Part shown: positions 1 through 5,711 of the stretch, piece by piece
Position numbering within the stretch: the first letter of the stretch is position 1
How the letters are laid out: each line of letters opens with the position of its first letter
Assembly: GCA_036268405.1 (NCBI GenBank)
Contig: DATAUF010000044.1
Location: 1 to 16,470 of the forward strand
DNA: 16,470 bases
Source of the DNA: DASZTV01 sp036268405
Lineage (GTDB): Bacteria; Actinomycetota; Actinomycetes; JAFAQI01
Direction of reading: 5' to 3'
Program-made: the position numbers and the translations under genes
The notes under the pieces: generated by a model
Told to the model about the DNA's origin: nothing
The model's database searches: none
The model's input: the letters and a program-made list of their open reading frames with translations, nothing else

Positions 1-377
1 GCCGATGCGGATCCGAGCACAGCGGCGCGACCTGCGCGCGGGCGGCCGAGGCCGAAGCCGAGGATCTCCTCCAGCCACACCTTGACGGCCGCGGCGGGAG
101 TTTCGGTTGCCTGAACTCTTGCCGTCAGTGCTGCGGCAAATGCCGCGGCATCGCGGGCAAACATCGCGTTGAGCAAGTCACGCTTCGACTGGAAGTGCCG
201 GTAGAACGATCGCGTCGCGAGACCCGACCTGGACAGCACGTCAGCCACTGTGAGCCCGTCGTAGCCGTTGTGCTTCATCGCTTCGAACGCGGCATCGAAC
301 AACAGCTTGCGCTCGTCGCCGGAGGTATGCAGTCGCGGACGACCCGTTTTGGGTGGCTCGGCCGGCGCGGACGACAC
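1..377 (-). CDS. TetR-family transcriptional regulator, N-terminal part (cut by window edge)
   Basis: The minus strand reads 125 codons from a GTG at 377 to the left edge without a stop. After a short Pro-rich tail (residues 1-15) comes a TetR DNA-binding domain: a first helix with DERKLLFDAAFEAMKHNGYD (about 21-40), then the helix-turn-helix LTVADVLSRSGLATRSFYRHF (split here as LTVADVLSRSG + LATRSFYRHF, about 42-62) and the usual FQSKRDLL continuation. The start of the ligand-binding domain follows, with a Trp-containing helix (VKVWLEEILGFGFGR). The C-terminal ligand domain lies outside the window. No ATG exists upstream in this frame near the domain, so GTG 377 is the best start. The gene diverges from the GntR gene at 527, and the shared gap holds a perfect inverted repeat that may be its operator. 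Family assignment is secure; the ligand is unknown. Confidence 0.9.
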   Translation of the reverse strand, partial: MSSAPAEPPKTGRPRLHTSGDERKLLFDAAFEAMKHNGYDGLTVADVLSRSGLATRSFYRHFQSKRDLLNAMFARDAAAFAAALTARVQATETPAAAVKVWLEEILGFGLGRPRAGRAAVLGSAS

Positions 378-526
378 GCCCGCAGCGTAACGCGATTCGC
401 AGCGTGGACGGCGCCGATCGCGACGCGCCGATTGATATCGTTCGTGAGGTGACGAAGCCGGCGGTGGCACCGCGGCGACGTGTTGCTCGCCCTGCGGCCG
501 CTCGAGGTGGTTCAACGCAGAACGGC
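378..526. promoter_or_regulatory. Divergent intergenic region between TetR and GntR regulators
   Basis: About 149 bases separate the preferred starts of the two divergent regulator genes, so both promoters should lie here. The region is GC-rich and I cannot pick out convincing -10/-35 boxes. It contains the inverted repeat at 441-456. The GntR frame stays open through this region with alternative starts at 353 (ATG), 449 (GTG) and 464 (GTG), so the true untranslated gap may be shorter. The 353 start would overlap the TetR coding start. Confidence 0.5.
441..456. promoter_or_regulatory. Perfect inverted repeat, candidate regulator operator
   Basis: TTCGT (441-445), a 6-base spacer GAGGTG (446-451) and ACGAA (452-456) form a perfect 5-bp-arm palindrome of 16 bases. 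Its size and its place between divergent regulator genes fit a TetR operator, and autoregulation by TetR proteins from such sites is common. The assignment to TetR or GntR is inference. A 5-bp arm can occur by chance in GC-rich DNA. Confidence 0.4.
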
Positions 527-1924
527 ATGGCATCAGACCGTGTGAAGGGGTCGAGGCTCGCGGCGTACGTGGCCGACCGCATCATCGACGACATCGCCGC
601 GCGCGGATGGCTCGAAGGCGAGGTGGTGGGATCGGAAGCCGAGCTGCTCGAGAAGTACGGCGTGAGCCGCGCGGTGTTCAGAGAGGCGGTGCGCCTCCTC
701 GAGCACCTCCATGTCGCGCGGATGCGCCGCGGGCCCGGGGGCGGACTGGTGATCTCCGCCCCCACAGCGGACTCGGTCATCGACGCGGTCGCGGTCTACA
801 TCGTGTACGTCGGCGCACAGGTTGACGAGGTGTTCGAGGCGCGGCTGGTTATCGAAGAGCTCGCAGCTGAGCTTGCCGCGGTTCGCCCCGACGAGGCGAG
901 TATCTCGGCGCTGCGCACCCAACTACATGCAGAGCGTGAACATGAGGCGAGTGACATCCGCGAGCTCCACCATCTCGTGGGAGCAGCCACGGGCAATCCC
1001 GCCATGGCATTTTTCGTCGACCTGCTCAGCACGTTGACGTCGCTGTTTCGTCCGAGCGCAGACGCAGTGCCGGCTCGCTTCGTCGCGCAGGTGACTGCCG
1101 CGCACGGCGCGATCGTCGACGCGATCCTCTCCGGTGACGGTGGCCTCGCGGCGAGGCGGATGCGCGTTCATATCCTGGCCGAAGCTCAGTTCCTCCAAGC
1201 CAAGCGACCTGCTCGGCCCCGGCTTACCGAGCTTCCGGATCCGGCTGGTCGTAGCGAGAAGCGGGCCGAACAGACCGCACGTCAGATCTTCCGTGAAGTC
1301 GCTCGGGCCGGTTGGCCGGTTGGCACCTTGCTCGGCTCGGAGGCCGAGTTGATGGCGAAGTACGACGTCAGTCGCGCCGTTCTCCGCGAGGCTGTGAGGG
1401 TGCTCGAGCATCACCAGGTCGCGCGGATGCGACGAGGGCCGGGCGGCGGCCTGTTCGTCGTGGAGCCGGGTATCGAGGCCGTCGCCGATGCGATTGCTGT
1501 CCAGATCGATCGGCTCGGAATCAAGGCCCGGGATCTGTACGAAGTCCGGTCGGCGGTGGAGATGGCCGCACTGGACATGGCTGTGACGAGACTCGATCAG
1601 GCCGGCGAGGACCGAGTCGAGGCGGCGCTCGAGGCGGAGCGGGTTGCGACCGGGACTGAGCTGCGGATCATGGGCCATGACCTTCATGGCGTGCTGGCGG
1701 GTCTTTCGGGTAACCGCGTGATCGAGCTGCTGGCGCTGGTCTTGGTGCGGCTGAGCCGAATCCACGCGTCGACGCCAAATCAACAGCCAGTTAGTCGGGT
1801 TCCCACCGAAGAGGTAGTGAGAAGCCACCGGAAGATCGTTGAGTCGATTCGAAGCCGGGACCTCGATCTAGCTCGGCGCCGGATGCGTCGGCATCTTGAC
1901 GCCGTGGCCAAGTGGTCCCGCTGA
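527..1924 (+). CDS. Tandem-duplicated GntR/FadR-type regulator (two wHTH + FCD units)
   Basis: This 465-residue protein is about twice the usual FadR-subfamily length and holds two full copies of the family. Copy 1 (about 1-235) has the winged helix with SEAELLEKYGVSRAVFREAV (from residue 36) and a wing ending MRRGPGGGL, then a helical FCD-like ligand domain. Copy 2 (about 240-465) repeats this with SEAELMAKYDVSRAVLREAV (from residue 271) and the identical stretch VARMRRGPGGGL. A second FCD-like domain follows, ending in the typical SHRKIVESIRSRDLDLARRRMRRHL. Near-identity of recognition helix and wing suggests both halves read the same half-site, so one chain may mimic the normal dimer. FCD domains usually bind carboxylates or acyl-type ligands, which suits the catabolic neighbourhood. 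The start is uncertain: ATG 527 has only a distant GAGGTGG (504-510), and GTG 464 lies 12 bases after GAGGTG (446-451). The last 134 bases are antisense to the HAD gene. Confidence 0.88.
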   Translation: MASDRVKGSRLAAYVADRIIDDIAARGWLEGEVVGSEAELLEKYGVSRAVFREAVRLLEHLHVARMRRGPGGGLVISAPTADSVIDAVAVYIVYVGAQVDEVFEARLVIEELAAELAAVRPDEASISALRTQLHAEREHEASDIRELHHLVGAATGNPAMAFFVDLLSTLTSLFRPSADAVPARFVAQVTAAHGAIVDAILSGDGGLAARRMRVHILAEAQFLQAKRPARPRLTELPDPAGRSEKRAEQTARQIFREVARAGWPVGTLLGSEAELMAKYDVSRAVLREAVRVLEHHQVARMRRGPGGGLFVVEPGIEAVADAIAVQIDRLGIKARDLYEVRSAVEMAALDMAVTRLDQAGEDRVEAALEAERVATGTELRIMGHDLHGVLAGLSGNRVIELLALVLVRLSRIHASTPNQQPVSRVPTEEVVRSHRKIVESIRSRDLDLARRRMRRHLDAVAKWSR

Positions 1925-2315
1925 TGCCGACGTACCGCGCAACAACCAGAAGTCCCGTGTCGTGCTGGTTCTCCGCGATGTAGGGCGATACCGCGATCAC
2001 CTCCGCTGACTCGGGAAGGTCCTCCGGGCGGTCGTCGATGAAACGAGTCTCGCTCCAGCGGACGTTGAACGTCGGCAGGTAGCGCCCCGAGCTGTCCCGC
2101 CCTTCCTTGGAGTGGAACGAGGAGATCATTGGCGTCAACCCGTGCTGCTCCGCGCGCTCGCGTGCGTAGTCGGCACCGCCGGCACTCCAGAGCACGACAT
2201 TGCATCGAGTCGCGTTGAGCGCCTGCAACACGAGCGTTGCCCCTGGACGGCAGTGGCGGCCGCTCAATGAGTCGATGAGGGTGCCGTCGACGTCGAACAC
2301 CCAGGTCCTGATCAC
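1791..2315 (-). CDS. Small HAD-superfamily hydrolase
   Basis: This is a 174-residue protein from GTG 2315. Haloacid-dehalogenase motifs are in order: motif I FDVDGT with nucleophile Asp8 and acid/base Asp10, motif II Ser44 in LWSAGG, a motif III Lys candidate at K70 in FHSKEG, and motif IV FIDDRPED with Asp94/Asp95. There is no large cap, as in small phosphatase-like HADs. The gene starts 19 bases after the DUF2889 stop, so the two are probably co-transcribed; no strong ribosome site is visible, which fits translational coupling. The core fold ends near residue 130. The remaining ~45 residues are Arg/Ser/Gly-rich and largely antisense to the end of the GntR gene, so they look like read-on after loss of an earlier stop. 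The substrate cannot be told. Phosphatase activity is a family-level expectation only. Confidence 0.75.
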   Translation of the reverse strand: MIRTWVFDVDGTLIDSLSGRHCRPGATLVLQALNATRCNVVLWSAGGADYARERAEQHGLTPMISSFHSKEGRDSSGRYLPTFNVRWSETRFIDDRPEDLPESAEVIAVSPYIAENQHDTGLLVVARYVGISGTTWPRRQDADASGAELDRGPGFESTQRSSGGFSLPLRWEPD

Positions 2316-2334
2316 CGGCGGAGGAGTCTCTCGA

Positions 2335-3369
2335 TCACAACGAGGGGTTCTGCTCCCGAAGTGACCGCGCGAGGGCAGGCACCTCGGCGAGCGCTCGCAG
2401 CGCGTCGTTGAGATGGGTGCAGCCTGCCGTCCCCGGAAGCCGGGCGAGCACTTCTTCACGCATTGCTGCGAGGGGAGTTCCGACCATCTGCTGTGCGCTC
2501 GCCGCAGCAAGTGGGCACTCCCGATACGGGAGGACTCGAGGGTCCGCGAGAACGCGGAGCAACGAGCCGGTAGCGAGGTCGGCGGTTGCTGCCAGTGCGT
2601 ACTCGTGGACAGCGACTCGGCCACCGGCGGGCACAGTGGCACTGTCCTGGAACATGGCGTCGATCTCGACGGTGTCCCCGGCCAGCGTGACGTCGATCCG
2701 GCGGGCGCGGCGCATCGAGACCGACGTGATGTCGTCGAGCTGGTGCCAACCGATCGGGTCGCCTTCGGCAGGTAGTGGTTCTACTGAGCGGACGTCGTGG
2801 ACGAAGCGCGGCGCACCGTCATCGGTGAGCGCACTCGATCCGGGCTGGAAGCCGATGCACACGCCCTCCATTCGGCGCAGTGAGGTGCCGCTGCCCCGAC
2901 GCTCCGCCCAGTCCGTCGGCCATTCCTCGGGCCACTGGCTATACGCGAACCCGCTGATCAGCGTCGCGCCCGCGAGGTCGTCCAACAACAGGTACAGCGG
3001 TGCCGCGGCCGCGCGTTCCCGGGCCACGACGTCGGCGAGAACACTGCGAAGCCGCCCGCCGCCTCGGGCACCGATGAGTTGGCCGAGTGATCCGTTCTCC
3101 GGCTCGGCGGTGATGTCTGTGATGGTGCGGTCGCGGCCTACCCCGACCCGGATCATCTGCTCGGCGAGCGTGACGGGGGGGCTCCCATCGGCGGGCGTCA
3201 GCAGGTCACGGGCTCTGCCGAGCAAGCACATCTCGGTGCCCCAGCCATCGGGCCAGGTCGCGTCGATGGTCGATGTCCGGCGCACCGATCCGGATCGTCT
3301 CTGAGGTGTGGCGTTGACCGGGCCGCGCACGGGGGGTGCGGTCTTCAGCTTCTCGTCGAGCGGAGTCAT
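2335..3369 (-). CDS. DUF2889 domain-containing protein
   Basis: This 344-residue protein starts at ATG 3369. An AAGG ribosome site lies at 3377-3380 on the minus strand, 7 bases before the start, which excludes the longer open frame reaching 3540. The C-terminal part has the DUF2889 hallmark GCTHLNDALRALAEVPALAR (about 318-337), with MVGTPLAAMREEVLARLPG just before it and a preceding beta-rich region (RRIDVTLAGDTVEIDAMFQD). The N-terminal half (WPDGWGTEMCLLGRARDLLT and onwards) also looks like the family but is longer than the minimal domain. DUF2889 has no established biochemical function to my knowledge. The gene diverges from the transporter operon and precedes the HAD gene by 19 bases, so it may belong to the same regulon as the uptake genes. 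No signal peptide or membrane segment is seen, so it should be cytoplasmic. Confidence 0.75.
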   Translation of the reverse strand: MTPLDEKLKTAPPVRGPVNATPQRRSGSVRRTSTIDATWPDGWGTEMCLLGRARDLLTPADGSPPVTLAEQMIRVGVGRDRTITDITAEPENGSLGQLIGARGGGRLRSVLADVVARERAAAAPLYLLLDDLAGATLISGFAYSQWPEEWPTDWAERRGSGTSLRRMEGVCIGFQPGSSALTDDGAPRFVHDVRSVEPLPAEGDPIGWHQLDDITSVSMRRARRIDVTLAGDTVEIDAMFQDSATVPAGGRVAVHEYALAATADLATGSLLRVLADPRVLPYRECPLAAASAQQMVGTPLAAMREEVLARLPGTAGCTHLNDALRALAEVPALARSLREQNPSL

Positions 3370-3443
3370 GCCAGCACCTTCGCAGAAAATATCAGGATAC
3401 TCAGTTATGGTGCTTCGTACCCGCACATCGAAGTGAGGTCGAC
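3370..3443. promoter_or_regulatory. Divergent promoter region, DUF2889 / transporter operon
   Basis: This 74-base gap contains the most AT-rich patch in the area (about 3385-3410) and must hold promoters for both directions. On the plus strand GATACT (3396-3401) or TATGGT (3406-3411) could serve as a -10; on the minus strand TATCCT or TATTTT in the same patch could. No clear -35 is seen. Two inverted repeats lie here: TATC-AG-GATA (3390-3399) and CTTCG-N11-CGAAG (3413-3417 and 3429-3433), the second just upstream of the ribosome site of the binding-protein gene. Either could bind one of the nearby regulators. Confidence 0.5.
3435..3438 (+). promoter_or_regulatory. Ribosome binding site deciding the solute-binding protein start
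   Basis: GAGG lies 5 bases before GTG 3444. This supports 3444 over the ATG at 3336, which would sit inside the divergent DUF2889 gene and put an unlikely tail ahead of the membrane anchor. Confidence 0.6.
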
Positions 3444-4955
3444 GTGACACAACCGCACGGCCGGCTGGCGTCCCGGCGGCCTCGCCATTCAAGTACGTAC
3501 GCTGCCGCTGTCGGTCTGGCCGCAGGTGTCCTGCTGACAAGTGTGGTGGTGCCGTACCTCCGTACCCAGCCCACGGACATCAGCACTGTGTCGTCGTCCG
3601 GACCCGCCGCGTTGCCAACCAGCGGGCCCGTCACAGGAGGAACCGATCAGCCCGGCAGTGGTCTGGGACCTGCTTCTGGAGCGGGGCAGGGCAGCCCGTT
3701 GACGGGTACCGGTAACCCGACGGCACCTTCCACCGCCGGGGCTAATGGGCCAGGCAACACGGCGATCTCCACCGCACCGGTCAGGGGCATCACCAAGTCG
3801 CAGATCAAGATCGGGATCGGGCTGATCGACGTCGGCGCCGCGAAGCAGTTCGGATTCAACTTCGACATTGGCAACGAGAGGGCGCGTTACCAGGCGTTGA
3901 TCGACAGCATCAACCGTCAGGGCGGCATCGCCGGGCGCAAGATCGTTCCGTACTTCAAGAGCTTTCCCGCGACCGATCCAACCACCGCGTCGCAGGCCGA
4001 CTGCTTGAGCTGGACCAAGGATGACAAAGTATTCGCGGTACTTGTCGAGTCCCAGCTTCCGACCGCCGCTACCGTCTGCATCATCGGCCAGGGTGCGACA
4101 CCGCTGATCACGACGCAAGGTACCGAACAGGCGTACTACGCGAATGGGCTGTTCTGGTCGACCCAGGCGAGCGATAACCGCATCCTTCACGACCAGGCGG
4201 ACTATCTCGCCGGGAACGGGTCGCTGAAGGGAAAGACGATCGGCATCCTGTCCGGCGACGGGACGGATGAACAGGCCGTCGACAACGCGCTGATCCCGCG
4301 GCTGTCCTCGCTGGGATACAAGGTGAAGGACGTCGAGGTCGTGCCGAGTGACGCGGGCGGTGTTCAGAGACAGCCGATCGCGATCTCGAACTTCAAGGCC
4401 GCGGGCGTGAACTTCATCATCATCGCGTCCAACGTGGTCCTCGCCGGCCCGTTCGTTCAGGCCGCAAACCGGGCCGGCTACAACCCGACCTATGCACTGT
4501 CGGACTTCAACAACGAGATCAATGACCAGGTCGCGAACTTCTACCCGGCGTCGTTCCAGGGGACCGTCGGACTCAGCACGCACCGATTCCCGGAGTACCG
4601 GGCCGGAGCCCCTTTCACCTCGACCGACCAGGCATGCCTCAGGGTCATTCACCCGGTCGATTCGAAAGTATTGCCCCCGACCAACGCCGCCTTTGAGGAG
4701 GCGATGGGCAACTGTGCCGTTTTCGACGTCCTCGTTGATGGCTTGCGCAAGGCCGGGGCGATGCTGACGCAGGCGTCCTTTCTTGCCGCGCTGTCGGGCC
4801 TGAGCCACTTCGGAATCCCGGCGACCCAGGACGGCTCATTCAGCGCAACACAGCACGACGCGGTGGACGACGAGCAGGCGGTGTCGTGGCAGAAGTCGTG
4901 CGAGTGCTGGAAGCTCGTCAACGGGTTGCACACGCCGATCCGCAAGATCAACTAG
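3444..4955 (+). CDS. Liv-type ABC transporter solute-binding protein, membrane-anchored
   Basis: This 503-residue protein from GTG 3444 has a short basic N-terminus (RLASRRPRH) and one hydrophobic segment at about 19-39 (TYAAAVGLAAGVLLTSVVVP). A 75-residue Gly/Pro/Ser/Thr linker follows. From about residue 116 comes a type-I periplasmic-binding-protein fold of the branched-chain amino acid/amide family (ITKSQIKIGIG at the first strand, NRQGGIAGRKIVPYF and AQADCL-like segments, KGKTIGILSGDGTDEQAVDN at the second lobe, NFIIIASN, FVQAANRAGYNPTYALSDFN). There is no lipobox Cys, so it should be held by an uncleaved or signal-like helix instead of a lipid. It is the first gene of the transporter operon and its stop abuts the LivF frame. 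The ligand is unknown. Members of this family bind amino acids, amides, aromatic acids and other small polar or carboxylate compounds. Confidence 0.88.
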   Translation: MTQPHGRLASRRPRHSSTYAAAVGLAAGVLLTSVVVPYLRTQPTDISTVSSSGPAALPTSGPVTGGTDQPGSGLGPASGAGQGSPLTGTGNPTAPSTAGANGPGNTAISTAPVRGITKSQIKIGIGLIDVGAAKQFGFNFDIGNERARYQALIDSINRQGGIAGRKIVPYFKSFPATDPTTASQADCLSWTKDDKVFAVLVESQLPTAATVCIIGQGATPLITTQGTEQAYYANGLFWSTQASDNRILHDQADYLAGNGSLKGKTIGILSGDGTDEQAVDNALIPRLSSLGYKVKDVEVVPSDAGGVQRQPIAISNFKAAGVNFIIIASNVVLAGPFVQAANRAGYNPTYALSDFNNEINDQVANFYPASFQGTVGLSTHRFPEYRAGAPFTSTDQACLRVIHPVDSKVLPPTNAAFEEAMGNCAVFDVLVDGLRKAGAMLTQASFLAALSGLSHFGIPATQDGSFSATQHDAVDDEQAVSWQKSCECWKLVNGLHTPIRKIN

Positions 4956-4973
4956 GTGCCGCGCGTGGGTAAC

Positions 4974-4978
4974 GAGGG
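4974..4978 (+). promoter_or_regulatory. Ribosome binding site favouring the internal LivF start
   Basis: GAGGG lies 7 bases before GTG 4986. The earlier in-frame GTG at 4956 follows the previous stop directly and has no ribosome site of this quality; GTG 4980 would be too close to the GAGGG. Confidence 0.55.
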
Positions 4979-4985
4979 TGTGGAT

Positions 4986-5711
4986 GTGCTTCGCGTCCGG
5001 GACCTGGACGTCGCCTATGGGTCGATCCAGGTGTTGTTCTCTGTCGACCTTGAAGTTCACGAGGGCGAGACTCTCGCCCTTCTCGGCACCAACGGAGCAG
5101 GTAAGTCAACGCTGCTCAAGGCGCTGTCCGGGCTGATCCCTCCGATGCAGGGGTCGATCATGTTCGACGGCATCGACATCACCGGCGCGACGACGCAGCG
5201 GCGGGTCGCGGCCGGGATCGTGCAGATGCGCGGTGGCTCAGCGGTGTTTCCCAGCCTCACCATTGCCGAAAACCTTCGACTGGGCGCCTTCACCATCCTC
5301 CGTGACAAGCACCGGGTGGAGCGGCGCATCTCACATGTGCTCGACATCTTCCCGGCCCTGCGAGCTCGCATGGACGACCGCGCGGGTGCCATGTCCGGCG
5401 GTGAGCAACAGATGATTGCGCTCGCGAAGGCCCTGTTGCTCGAGCCCCGCCTTCTCGTGCTCGACGAGCTCTCGCTCGGTCTTGCTCCGGTCGTCGTCGA
5501 GCGCATGCTCGACGTTCTTGCCGATCTCAAGCGCACCGGCTTGTCGATGCTGGTTGTCGAGCAGTCGCTGAACATTGCGCTGGGCTTCGCCGATCGCGCG
5601 GTATTCATGGAGCGCGGTGAGGTCCAGTTCGCCGGTGATCCGGCCGTGCTGGCCAAACGGGGAGATCTCGTCCGTGCGGTATTCCTTGGCGGCGGGCGGC
5701 ACGCGTCATGA
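4986..5711 (+). CDS. livF: ABC transporter ATP-binding protein, LivF type
   Basis: This 241-residue nucleotide-binding subunit energises import together with the ATPase domain of the next gene. From GTG 4986 it begins MLRVRDLDVAYG, the usual LivF opening. Walker A is GTNGAGKST (34-42), the signature is MSGGEQQ (136-142), Walker B is LLVLDE (156-161) followed by LSLGLAP, and the VVEQS segment has Gln where other ABC ATPases have the switch His, which is normal for LivF. All ATPase motifs look intact. A start at 4956 would add 10 residues without domain support. Its TGA overlaps the ATG of the permease fusion (ATGA, 5708-5711), so translation is probably coupled. The symbol denotes family, not amino-acid specificity. 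Confidence 0.9.
   Translation: MLRVRDLDVAYGSIQVLFSVDLEVHEGETLALLGTNGAGKSTLLKALSGLIPPMQGSIMFDGIDITGATTQRRVAAGIVQMRGGSAVFPSLTIAENLRLGAFTILRDKHRVERRISHVLDIFPALRARMDDRAGAMSGGEQQMIALAKALLLEPRLLVLDELSLGLAPVVVERMLDVLADLKRTGLSMLVVEQSLNIALGFADRAVFMERGEVQFAGDPAVLAKRGDLVRAVFLGGGRHAS

Noticed and set aside
353..526. N-terminal extension of the GntR frame to ATG 353
   Set aside because: It would overlap the TetR coding start and adds a low-complexity Arg/Pro/Ala tail. GTG 449 or 464 remain possible.
923..1828. Open frame of 301 codons on the minus strand opposite the GntR gene
   Set aside because: His/Arg/Gln-rich, no recognisable motif, and fully antisense to the well-supported double GntR.
3370..3540. 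N-terminal extension of the DUF2889 frame up to 3540
   Set aside because: It would run through the divergent promoter and the start of the binding-protein gene; AAGG lies at the right distance from ATG 3369.
3489..4808. Long open frame of 439 codons on the minus strand opposite the solute-binding protein
   Set aside because: It is a high-GC shadow: Arg/Gly/Val/Asp-rich with no domain, while the plus strand encodes an unmistakable binding-protein fold.
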